Part shown: one piece after another, positions 12,201 through 22,302 of the stretch
Layout: the number at the start of each line of letters is the position of its first letter
How positions within the stretch are numbered: position 1 is the stretch's first letter
Origin: Centroberyx gerrardi
Taxonomy: Eukaryota > Chordata > Actinopteri > Beryciformes > Berycidae
Direction of reading: 5' to 3'
Length of the DNA: 64,000 bases
Assembly: GCF_048128805.1 (NCBI RefSeq)
Contig: NC_136003.1
Location: 24,564,340-24,628,339, forward strand
Notes under the pieces: generated by a model
What the model saw: the letters and a program-made list of their open reading frames with translations, nothing else
Told to the model about the DNA's origin: nothing
The model's database searches: none
Position numbers and translations under genes: made by a program

Positions 12201-15200
12201 CCTCTGTACAGTCTGGACACACAGGAGCAGAGCTGGGTAGGGTACTTGCAGTAACATTCTGTTTTTTTTTCCAGTAACATGCAGTGTAACAAATTACTAT
12301 TTCAAATTCAATCATAGTATTACAGTTACCAATCAGAGACACTGTTGTGATTCTTATTATCACCCCCTTTAAATATCAGATGTAAGTTGAATTATCCAAA
12401 AATTACATCTCACTCCATTCCCTGATTTGTTTTCTCAGAATTGGTCATCACTGTTTACTTTCATTGAGTGAAGTATTCCCACCTCTGTGATTTTATTGTG
12501 CAAAAGCAGTGGACATCAACACTATGTGGTTATCCTGATAATTCACAAGAAGCGATAGAGTTATCCCAGTTTTTGAAGGTAAGAGAGAATGCAATCGCTA
12601 GTTTCGGAGATGTATCGAAAAAGAATATTACAAATAGTGCAACACATTACTGCTCCAAGGGAGTAATGAGTAAGGTAATGTTTTGAAATGAGTTATGAGT
12701 AATACATTACTTTTCCTGGCTAACGAGTCCAACACTGTATTCACAGTATTCTGTTACATCATCACACGGCCATCTTGGTAGGAAAATAACAGGTGATTGT
12801 AAAAAATTAACAGGTGATTACAATCAAATGACAAACACAGCCAATGAGCTGTGTGTATTGTAAAGCGCCATATTGGTAGGAAATGCATGTGACATCATGG
12901 GAATACTATCAATAGGAGGTTAGGTCTCATTTACCCATGTGTGTGGCAATGCTAACTGAGAGTTTTGACAAGAGTTGCAGTGTCAGACAGAGAAGGCAGA
13001 GCCCTTCATTTCAAATATGAGGCAAGACAGTTCTGCTTTGACATGAGAATCAAGTAGTTTATACTTTAGATGCACTTATGTACCTGGGCAGTTAGGAGAG
13101 AGTCTGATATCAGGCATCCTGCGGATTAAGTGAGCACCATCATCCTAGAACAGAATAACGAAATAAGACATCAGGATCTAACAAACAACACAATCAACAG
13201 CTAGACTCAAATGAAGCTGAATCTCCTCGCTATGATTATAGCCGTATCACGCTGGTCAACAAAACTATAGTTCCACTCAGAGCAATTATTACCACCACTA
13301 ATCTCCACCCCACTGCTTACCTGATTGCTCCCATTGAGAACAGGCTCAATCCCGTAGGAGAAGAACCCATCTGAGAACATCCCGCTGAGAACCAACAACA
13401 AGAGAAAGACGGAGAGATGGAGAGCAGCGAGAGAGGGACAGAAAAAAAAATAGGTTTATAATGACAGTTAAGAGGCATGGTAACTTACAGAGAAAAAAAC
13501 AGGCAGGCTGTTGCTGACATGGTTGTATTTATGGCAATCACATCACTGATCACCTTGCACAGGTAAATAAGTAATAAGTATGTAATGTAAGTGTGTAAAT
13601 AAGCGGTGTGGAGGAGAGGCTCACCACAGGCCGTGGCAGGTGGAGAGAGCTGCCCAGGACTCTGGTAAACCTCTTAACCTCCCCTGGTAGTAGCAGTGCT
13701 CCCCTCCCTGCGGACACAAAGCACCGCTGTAACAATGAACAACCAGTACTGACAGATGGGCTTCCACGCTACTGGCTTTAACGGCGCGCCTTCATACTTC
13801 ATTTGGTATCCTGATGTATCAGCGCTGAGGAAAAACCTCTCACAACCTCTGCAAGCACAGCTCCCTTGGTGTTACTCTCCCTCTCTCCCCACTATGGCGT
13901 TTATGGCACAGTTTGTGACCTACTTGTGTCGTGTGCTCTACTCCGTTCTACTCTGCTCCACTGACAATAGAGGTGGGCTAACCTGCACAAGGATCTCTTC
14001 AATAAATCAATACCTGAGTTGCCCACACAGTCAGAGTAACACAAGTTGAGAAACATGGAATAACAGCGCTGTAGGCCGGCTGCAAATAGTCTTTTTCTAG
14101 TAGCAGTAGAAAGACAGTGGAAGACACAAGATGGGAGTAAATAAGGACCTTTGCTCTGCTCCTTCCTGTCCTTCTAACAGCCTTGTTCTCCCGCATTTCC
14201 CTCAAAGTGGGCGCATTGCTTCACTATGTCATTGCAGTGAAGATGAACCACGGGAAAGGTGAGAGAGGTGAGAAACTTGGGCTCACCTGGGTCAAATTGA
14301 ATTTCAGCAGGGAGTCTGAGCCGAGCCACAGCGGCTCAGGCAAATGCCCACTATGTACATTTGAATGGAAACGAAAGCTGCAGTTTTGACAACAGAGATA
14401 TCTGTCTGTGTGGTGACGTGCCGTCCTGAACGCATCACGCCTGCCATGTCCAGCAGCAGCAGAGATTCGAGTGAGGCCTGATCTGGCTGAGCGACAATCT
14501 GGCCTGACTACAGGTCTCCATCCCCGGACCTGCAAGGCTCCTCTCCCACCCACCGCTCTTGGAAGAACCCAATTGTCTACACACACACACACACACACAC
14601 ACCCAAAATTACTCCTCCCGATGCCAAAGCCCATCGTGCCTTTGTATTAACTGGCATTTACTCCCATTTTCCCTCTTCCTCTCGCTAGCTCTCCTCTTCC
14701 CTCCCTCATGGTCTTCTTTCATTCTCTTCTCTGCCAAGAACTTAATGACACCGCTGAGCTAACTCGTTGCTATGGAAACAGGCTCCTGATTGGTCAGGAC
14801 GACCGAGGGAGAGTTGGGAACGAGAGTGGGTGGGGACATGGGGTGCTGGATTGGTGGGTGGGTGGGTGCTGGGTGGCGGGGGGGTGAGGTGGAGGAGGTG
14901 GGGGGGGGCAGCTTGTAGCACATTTGTACAATGACATAAAAAAAAAATAAAACACTATCTGTCCCTTCTGGCTAGCAGAATGCAGTGACATTCCTCTGGT
15001 CTGTGCTCACCAGCACACATCACATTAGATGACAAGGCTTTCACTGTTTTTTTTTTTTTCCTTATCTCTAGACGATTCTCTCTCCGAGCTTGTGGTTTTA
15101 CACCACAGGCATTCGCTGCCTTATTTCACAGCCATCTGAGAAAGGCCAGAGCAGGAAAAAAGGGATGCATTCATTCTACTGACAAGCCCAAGTCTGTACT

Positions 15201-18200
15201 GTACACAATAATATCAGTTATATGGCACTTTTCCAACAGAGAGCACAACGCACTTTCCCAAAACACATGAAACAGGAAGATGATACAAAAAAATAAACGC
15301 ACATCATACATTTGAAGAAAGCACGTCTTCTTTTTGAGCTGAGACTCTTGACTTATTTAATCGAGACTTGGCAACAGATTTAGGTTAGAAGACTTTGTAA
15401 AGGACCTGAAATATGTGAAGGATGTAATACAATGAACTCCAGACTATGTAAAGCCTTGCATGAGATTAACAAAACTTCAAAACCAATTCTAAGATTCACT
15501 GGCAACCAGAGCAGCCGGCAGCGGGGTAACATCTGACAAACATTTAGTCTTGGTTAATAGCCTAACAACGAGAGAATGCTGCACAATGTGAATCCTCGTC
15601 ATGGCTTGGGTGGTTAAGACGGGTAAAAACAGATGCGTTTACTCATAATATGCGACAACTCTTTCGCAAAATCATGTCTGTGCACATGCACGGCCCACGC
15701 AGATAGTCTTACCACAGACTGTGAGGGTTTGCCATCTTGGTTAAAGTGCCGTTCCACATATTCAGAAGACAGGAGGTGACTGCAAAGAGAGGAAAAGACA
15801 CACTGAAAACATCTAACAGCATCTTCCCATCATCCTGCAGTCAAGAGAATGAGTTTCATCAGGGATATTTCTCTCTGTCTCTCTCTGTCTCTCTCGCTTT
15901 CTCTCCTCAAATTTACTAAGAATAAGCGAACACATTCTTGTTATAATAAAATAAGGGTTATGGTGTACTGTGAATGCACTGTATAGCCTGACCATGTATC
16001 ATCGTTGGTGTTAATAAAGCCAGTGTTTAAGCCCTGGAACCTCATGAATAATAAAGTCATCATAATCCAGGCCACACTCTCTCTATCCCTTCTCCTCTGG
16101 GTAGGACTAACGCACCACTTAACATTGTGTGTGTGTGTGTGTGTGTCTGCGTTCCTGTGTACTCACATCGGTATTCCCCGTCTTATCATGTAACATAATA
16201 GTGGTGCTAAGTGCATTTACTTAAGTGCAAAGAATTGGCCGATGTTAACGGCTGCAGTAATTAAGAACACCTACTGATATAAGCGCGTATAAAAAGTCAG
16301 ATACTATGATAGTGCAAGGTAATACTAACTGGTTCAGCTCCAGGTCCAGAGTGAAGGTGTGTCCAAAGGCTTCCACTTGGAAACAGCTCTGGGCCAAGTG
16401 GACCGGCTGAAAAACACAGAGGCAAAGACAGATTTCACTTTTGACTAATCTAAGTGTAACAAAACAATTCTGGTTATTGTGTCACTCCATGAAAGCCGCA
16501 GAACAATTGTGAAAAACGTCCCATGAATAATTCAACGGGATCAATAGGGCGTGCGCTCTAAAAGCATCTCAGCAGCTGAAACATTATGATTGATAAAGTC
16601 GCCATTGATCTGCATTGGTCACCCACATTCCAGCAGGCATGACTGCGGAGCGCCACGGCCTTTTAAGAACTAAGCTGGAGTTTCGTGATAGAGATGGATG
16701 GAGAGGAGCTTGACAGAAGGAAGGGAGGAGGAAGAGAAAGCTTTACTGATCCATCTATATTTGCTGGTGTCGCGCCAATGTCCCCTATGGACAGCTGCCA
16801 AAGCTGGTGAGGTGAGGAGACAGCAGGGCCAGGCAGGAGAGAGAGAGAGGGAGATTTACTGCAGACTAAACAGTGCGTCTCTCCAACAGCACCAATGGTG
16901 CCAGCATGGCTTCGATCTCAGTCTGGAGGAAACAGGCTGCAGTGAATCACTGGGCTTTTACAGTGAAACACCATCCAGGAATTATTCCCTCCAGTGACTC
17001 CGGACATCAGATCTCCCGCTACTGTCTGGAAGGGATAGAAACAAGGTCCATCCGTCTGCTGAAGCGCTCAGTCTGTGAGATAATACAGTTTCTCCTGAGA
17101 CACGTTATTCCACCACTTTACATTGGTTACACCTGTATAATACTCATTATGCAGGGGTGCGCTGAGGAACAGTGGGCTAAGGTGAATACCATGTACTTTG
17201 AATCAGTCTTTGTAGCATATCATCCTCTCCCTTCATCACCCATCTCTTCTCTCTCTCTGCTGCACTATCAGACAGGGCCATTTTTACACATTTGTTGGAC
17301 CCAATACAGATATTAAAATAAATGATCAATCATCAATATATCTGCTGATGTGCTTTTTGTGATAGCATGCCACTGTCTCACGTTTCACTCAAATTTAGCT
17401 TCAAGTAACAATAGTAATGCTAGGAATTGTGGCTGATGTCTTTATTGTTTGACAAACTTGCAGATTTCTATATGAATTGCTCTCACAATCAGTGCTTTTC
17501 TTCATGGATTTATCAGAGTAAACATGCACTGACATCAGTGTCATATTCACTTGGCCCTGCAAACCAACAAAGGGGAAATCCCACAAAATAATCTTAATTC
17601 ACTATAGGTATAAAATTTTAATCTACTCTTTATGTAAAGAATGTGAACAATGTTAGTGTTCTCATTACAGGTAGGCAGTAACAAGCTTATTATCACAGAT
17701 GAGGAGGTCAAATGAACGCAACAGGTAAGGTGAAAATGCAACAGCATTCACAAATGTAGGAAAAAATACTTCCTCATCTGTTTTGAGCAAACCATGACAT
17801 GACATTATTAGACCACTAAAAACCACTTCAGCCCATCCCCTTGCTGCATGTTTATTCTGTCACAGCTCTCAGTTTAAGCTTCTTAAATATTTCAAAAACA
17901 ACAAGTCACTGAATCAGGAACTTCTGAAACCACATCTACTTAAACTATGTCCTAAGTTATATCTTATGAATGTATTAGATGTTCTTTATTTATTTAATTG
18001 TATTGATACACAGCATCATTTGTGTCCCAAGACAGTTTTCCCTGCAGGGGGACACAGTAATGTTCATCTTAACTACAGTATGCAAACATCTGACTCTGGT
18101 GCGTGTAAGGAGCCTAATGTACTTTATCATAACAGTTCCTATGAAGTACATCATCCTCATCTTAGAGAGAGAGAGATAGAGAGAGAGGGAGAGAGAGAGA

Positions 18201-20413
18201 ATGGGAGTGGGAATGGAAATGGGAATGGGAATGGGGAGTGCTCAGGAGTCTTGGCCCATGCAGCACTTCTCAAACAGGCCCGTTTAATAATTGATGGGGA
18301 CATACTTCAACACACCACTGAATAATGAAGAAGTCAGGAGCTCAACACGGCAGCCAGATAATCGGACGTGATATCTGAATATTTCAGGAGGGGCTAAGCT
18401 TTATCATGTGGCAATGAGGGCAACTAAAAACACGCACGCAAACTCGGGATTGTGTTTCGTTTGCCGTTTGTATAACTGTGCCTTTAGTATCGTGTCGGCT
18501 CGACATGCAAAGCAGGTCGGAGGGTTTTGGTTTCAAATCCCAGACATTGAATCCAGAGCTGGCAACTTGCTAGATTGGAATAAACTGTTATAAAACGACG
18601 AGCGCTCCTTGAGCAGTAGCCTATTCTTTCTAGCCCTGCCTGTCTCGGTTTAGCCCCGCTGACATTATTTCGCTGTGGACATTCGAAGGGATTTTCAATG
18701 AATAAGTGGGTCAAAAACCATAGAGGAACAGAGATTGCAGCAAGCCACCTCCCTGCACTGTCATCCCTGTGTAGCTGGAGCAGCCTGAGCAGCAGAGAGC
18801 TGAGCGCTGCGCTGCTTCACAGACACTGGCAAAGGAGGTTCCCATCAGCAGCATGACAGTCTCTCTTGGTACAGTCACACCCATATGGGTCAGCACAGCC
18901 TCGCTAGAAAGCCACAAAGTGTGAATCTGTTGTAAAAATCTATTACCTCTTCATTAGGTTAAGAGAGTAAGGAAACACAGTGAGCAGTAGACCAGGTTTT
19001 CATGTCACGGACCCCCAAATACACAACCATTAGGCTACAAACACCCATTTATTAGGATTTTGTCCCAGTATATGAGGAAATAATACTAGTGAATCCAGAT
19101 TGCAATAGTCATTCTTATGCATTCTCTAACTGTGATACTTTCTTTTGAATTACATTACAGTGAAGTCAACATGTTCCTCATTTTGCTGAGGAACCCCTGG
19201 AACCCTGTCAAGGACCCCTAGGTGACCCCGGACCCCACTTTGAGAACCACTGACCTAGGCAATCACAGCGCTTTAGTCACTTCGTTTCACAACAGCGTGG
19301 CCCAACATGAACATAAACAAGGGTGGGGACAGGAGTGTGTATTGCCACAGCTTACCGACGTGTCCCCGCTGCTGTTCTTCACCCTGGTATCCAAGAAGTC
19401 ATGAGCCATTTCTTCCTCCGACTCGATCTGCTGCACCAGCCGCTTTGGATAGGTGACCTCGGCCGCAGTGTCCCCGCCGTCCGGCCGCCCCGCCGGGGAG
19501 AACCAGTCCCACACACCGCCATCCTGCACCGGGCGCCTGTCCTCGCCTGTATACAGCACAGTGGGAACACACAGGGAAACAGACATTGGGTATGGCAAGG
19601 TAGGAGCATACCTGAGACTATAGGTGCGTCCAAATTTGATCTGGCAGTTTTTGTTATTATTATAATGGGGAGACAAAATCAAGATAAAAGTGCCAGAAAT
19701 CTATTTGGGAGCTATATATCTTTTAAAAAAAAACATCACACCAAGGGAACATTCAAACCAATGTTTTCTCTAAGCTGAGAGTTTGGTGACCTACATCTAA
19801 TAATTAATCACACTGACCAAATAATAATATCTTGTCAGTCATCAGTTATTGCTCCACTTTATCTTAAGAATGTGATGGATAACCTATAAACAGGTTTGTA
19901 AGTTTTGGTGACAAATAATTTTTGGATGCATAGACATATCTCATAGCTTTAGTGAACTGACGCCCATACACGGGCCTTACAATAGCCTAAAATCTCACCG
20001 ATCATCAATCAGGCTGCAAAGCATATTGTCTTTGTGACTGACAAGTTTTTTTTTTTTTTTATCATGGTGCCTTTAGATGCTTGTTTGATAGAGCACCGCT
20101 GGAAAGGGGGATGCGCGAAATAGGCGATGGAGCTGCGGTGGAAATGTGTTGATGCAGCAAATCCACCGCATCGGAGAGGGGTTTCGGGCCAGTAGGCTGG
20201 CTGGCCATCTCACTTGGCACCGAGATACCACTAAAATAAAATCGCAGGCTACAGGCGGGAAGAAAAGTGATTGCTGGTGCAAAAAAAAATGTGAATGCAA
20301 AGGAAACGAAAAGGGCGCTCCCCCCTCTCCATCCATCCTTTCTCTCTCTTACCTGAGACTAGAAGCCTCTCGCCCACTGCAGCAAAGACCATGAAGAACC
20401 ACACCGCCAGCAT
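5231..20413 (-). CDS. adam11: ADAM11, non-catalytic neuronal ADAM (24 exons, tail missing)
   Basis: Coding exons in gene order: 20413-20353, 19546-19356, 16406-16330, 15779-15713, 13707-13625, 13384-13321, 13144-13084, 12212-12028, 11937-11866, 11647-11481, 11363-11279, 11179-11089, 10360-10309, 9699-9600, 9287-9216, 9051-8959, 8359-8279, 8191-8141, 8052-7989, 7828-7723, 6846-6727, 6606-6438, 6266-6155, 5321-5231. Every junction is GT-AG and in phase; the total is 2315 nt (771 codons plus two bases), close to the human length. The order is signal peptide, prodomain, metalloprotease-like, disintegrin, Cys-rich, EGF-like, transmembrane segment. The juxtamembrane [14 protein letters not shown] and FNLSTCSGS motifs fit ADAM11 rather than ADAM22 or ADAM23. 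Known role of the family: an inactive cell-surface adhesion protein, presynaptic, with LGI proteins as partners. Exon 24 ends in phase 2 before the expected short cytoplasmic tail, which I could not place with confidence. Confidence 0.93.
7381..7405. repeat. poly-A tract (25 bases)
   Basis: Run of 25 A on the plus strand inside an adam11 intron, about 200 bases upstream of the retroposon end at 7606-7681. Confidence 0.9.
7606..7681 (+). repeat. 3' end of a fish retroposon with ACTTG-type tail
   Basis: The segment has a GTAAAG...GAGACATG...GTGATAAAGG core, then GCTATATAAATAAA and a CTTGA pentamer tail. This is the widespread 3' end type of fish SINE/LINE elements. It lies in the adam11 intron between exons 20 and 21, antisense to the gene. 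Two other copies of the same terminal core are at 22235-22302 and 42724-42800. Confidence 0.65.
8499..8578 (+). pseudogene. tRNA-Leu-like pseudogene or SINE head
   Basis: The 80-base segment follows a eukaryotic tRNA-Leu: a 5' acceptor arm GTCATGA, an A-box region GATGGCCAAGTGGTTTAAGG, anticodon-stem strands CCAGA and TCTGG, a variable arm, a B-box-like AGTTTGAATCC, and a 3' acceptor strand TTCTGAC. It is not functional as drawn: the two anticodon-stem strands are nearly adjacent, so the anticodon is missing, and the acceptor stem has mismatches. It lies in the adam11 intron between exons 16 and 17, opposite to the gene. A palindromic repeat begins 22 bases later, so it may be the head of a tRNA-derived SINE. 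Confidence 0.7.
8600..8741. repeat. palindromic foldback repeat
   Basis: The left arm begins CAATACTCACATTTCACTC and contains GGCACACACCACAAAACA. The right arm, read in reverse complement, begins CAATACTGACATTTCACTT and contains the same GGCACACACCACAAAACA. The arms are about 45 bases with a few mismatches and a loop of about 50 bases. Located in an adam11 intron. Confidence 0.8.
9600..12212 (-). other. adam11: adam11 exons 8-14: furin site and inactive metalloprotease-like domain
   Basis: Exon 8 carries a basic processing site, RRSKR at about residues 235-239 followed by LVRR, where a proprotein convertase would release the prodomain. The metalloprotease-like domain follows ([34 protein letters not shown]). 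Where active ADAMs have HExxHxxGxxH, this protein reads [13 protein letters not shown] (exon 12, 11089-11179): all three zinc-binding histidines and the catalytic glutamate are absent. This matches the known non-catalytic state of ADAM11, so it is inherited rather than a defect of this locus. Confidence 0.9.
12228..12737. mobile_element. hAT-type MITE abutting adam11 exon 8
   Basis: The left end reads CAGAGCTGGGTAGGGTAC and the right end, in reverse complement, CAGTGTTGGACTCGTTAG. Both interiors carry scattered AGTAAT/ATTAC motifs typical of a common fish MITE with CAGTGTTGGGTA termini. About 510 bases, no coding capacity. No clear 8-base target duplication remains. Its left end is 16 bases from the first base of adam11 exon 8. 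Confidence 0.6.
14579..14602. repeat. CA microsatellite
   Basis: About twelve CA units in the 2-kb adam11 intron between exons 4 and 5. Confidence 0.9.
16407..19355 (-). other. adam11: adam11 intron 2 (2.9 kb)
   Basis: No coding exon seen. It contains a GGGAATG-type short tandem repeat around 18197-18238 and a hAT-like MITE copy at 18985-19252. A tight cluster of CT/GA tracts lies near 18165-18200. Confidence 0.7.
18985..19252. mobile_element. non-autonomous hAT-like MITE, copy A
   Basis: The right terminus (GGACCCCACTTTGAGAACCACTG) read in reverse complement is CAGTGGTTCTCAAAGTGGGG, the classic hAT-type end. The left terminus is decayed (CAGTAGACC...CACGGACCCCC). It is about 270 bases, without coding capacity. 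It shares both ends with the copy at 59983-60292. Confidence 0.6.
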
Positions 20414-20570
20414 GATCTTCACATATTCCCCCGGATTATAACATCGAGAGCGGCAAAATGTCACAAACCCGGCCGACGGAGGGGGGAAAAACGACAAAAA
20501 AAAACGCGCAGCAAAAATGATGGCGAAGATCCAAAGTGAATCTGCTAAACATCTGATGATGCGCGTCCTC

Positions 20571-20572
<2 letters not shown>

Positions 20573-20645
<73 letters not shown>
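20573..20645. repeat. CT/GA tract in the adam11 5' region
   Basis: More than 70 bases of uninterrupted CT on the plus strand (GA on the adam11 strand), 160 bases upstream of the start codon, probably in the 5' UTR or core promoter. Confidence 0.9.
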
Positions 20646-20649
<4 letters not shown>

Positions 20650-21514
20650 TCTCCCCCTCTCTCTCTCAGCTCCGGTCAACACCGCTACGGAGAATTTGGA
20701 TTTGCATATCACAATGATGAAAAATGAAAGATAGCCTATGGCCTGTGGCGTAGGTGATCAATACAGGCCTAGAGATTGATCAGTGAAGGGCGTGAAGAAG
20801 TAGTAAGGAACGGGGGAGTGCGCACCACGGATGCATAATTCCTGCAAGGCTGTGCGGGTGCCGTATGGGTGTATGGATGATGTTGTATGTGTGTGTGTGC
20901 GTGTATGCGAATCTGCGGTATGCGGAAACGGAGGATGGGAAGACGGAGAGAAATGCGTTGGGTCTGCGGTGATGAGGACACGTGGGACCGTGGTACCCTC
21001 CCTCATCCCGAGCAGCATCACACTCCTCCTCCCGTTGCCATGCAGCTCTCTGCGCAGGGAAGAGATGCGACAGCCCGGCCGAGGTGCGCGGCCAAAGAAA
21101 AAGGCGGAAAGGGGATTAGGCATCAAGAGTTCATTCACTTTTCCATAGACGGTTATGAATGGCGGAGTCTCTTTTGTGAATGCCGCGACATGGAGATTAT
21201 AGGTCCGCAACGGATGAAGGTGTGTCCCTCTAGTGCGCCTGAAGTTCACTATGAGGAGAGACACCGCAGCTGGACGCAAAATCGAAATCAAAAAGGACTA
21301 TAGTGTCCATGTGGTACTCAATAGCGAGTGTATAGTGACATGTTTTCTCCTATAGCCTATCTATAATATACCTGCAATATTCCTGTAGAGAGCTATAGTT
21401 TTATCATAGGATGTAGTTGTTTTTGGTAAGGGTGGGATATGTGATAGAGGATACTGGAAGATTTCTCAAAAACACTTCTTGTATTGAGTGCACAAGAGGA
21501 GGTTAAATCTATGG

Positions 21515-21517
<3 letters not shown>

Positions 21518-21561
<44 letters not shown>
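21518..21561. repeat. GT microsatellite
   Basis: About 21 GT units on the plus strand in intergenic sequence. Confidence 0.92.
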
Positions 21562-21562
<1 letters not shown>

Positions 21563-22234
21563 AGGGGGTGGGGGGATGCTGCTGTAAAAGTTTTTTCCCC
21601 ACTCTTCTATAAGTCCTAGTAGGGATGTTATTAGAATAGTACCAGAAGATACAAAAATGTCAGTATAAACTCACTTTTGAGTACCACAGTCACACTGTCA
21701 GTCCCTACAGGAATATTACAGTGATTTTTCATCGGGATGATTCTCAAAGGCCCTCTTGACTTGTGACTTGTGATGTGTGAAGTTGCTTGTACATCTAAAA
21801 ATGGGCAGCGTACAGCAAGAGGGTCCTGCTGACAGCTCTTGCTAACCGGCTGGTCGACCACGGTCTGATCCGGAACCGTTAGTGGAGATCAATTCAGCAG
21901 TGAAACTTGAGACCTACAGTACGTGCTGCGTGCTGTCGTCTCTGTGCTGTCTCGGCTCCGTGACCTGTAGGGTTTTCCCCCCCTCCTGATGCAGTTAAGT
22001 CCTCCAGCAGCAGTCCTGCAGCACATCCCACTAATGGAGGCACATTGTGCATTCAGCCCCCTCTGAATATTTCATCCACCCCCCTCAGAGACTAACTGGG
22101 AGCGAGAGACAGAGGGGAAGAGATGGGGAAAGAGAGAGGAGGAGTGGAGCATCAAGTCTATGCCCCCCAAACATAAATAAATAAATAAATACATAAACCA
22201 GCACTGAGGATCCTTGCAACACTTAACACTAGAA

Positions 22235-22302
22235 AGTCTAGTCTAGTCTTGTTTATTTATAAAGCCCTTTATCACAGTCAAGTCTCAAAGGGCGTTACAT
22301 AT
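22235..22302 (-). repeat. 3' end of a fish retroposon with ACTAG-type tail
   Basis: Read on the minus strand: CCCTTTGAGACTTG, GTGATAAAGGGCTTTATAA, ATAAAC, then an AGACTAGACTAGACT tail. It has the same terminal core as 7606-7681 but a different pentamer tail. Confidence 0.65.

Larger units (their letters stand above)
13084..20413 (-). other. adam11: adam11 exons 1-7: signal peptide and prodomain
   Basis: The start ATG at 20413 has A at -3 and is preceded by an in-frame-breaking ATG-TGA, so it is the first usable start. Residues 1-17 or so ([14 protein letters not shown]) form a hydrophobic signal peptide. The prodomain has the family motifs TFTLDLELN (exon 3), YVERHF (exon 4), [11 protein letters not shown] and AALSTCHGL (exon 5), and GMFSDG (exon 6). 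Exon 2 (19356-19546) is GC-rich and lies about 800 bases from exon 1; a 2.9-kb intron follows it. Confidence 0.88.

Noticed and set aside
20249..20647. Long minus-strand open frame of RE dipeptides joined to the adam11 signal peptide
   Set aside because: The dipeptides come from the GA tract; the real start is the ATG at 20413 and the frame is broken upstream by stops in the 5' UTR or promoter context.
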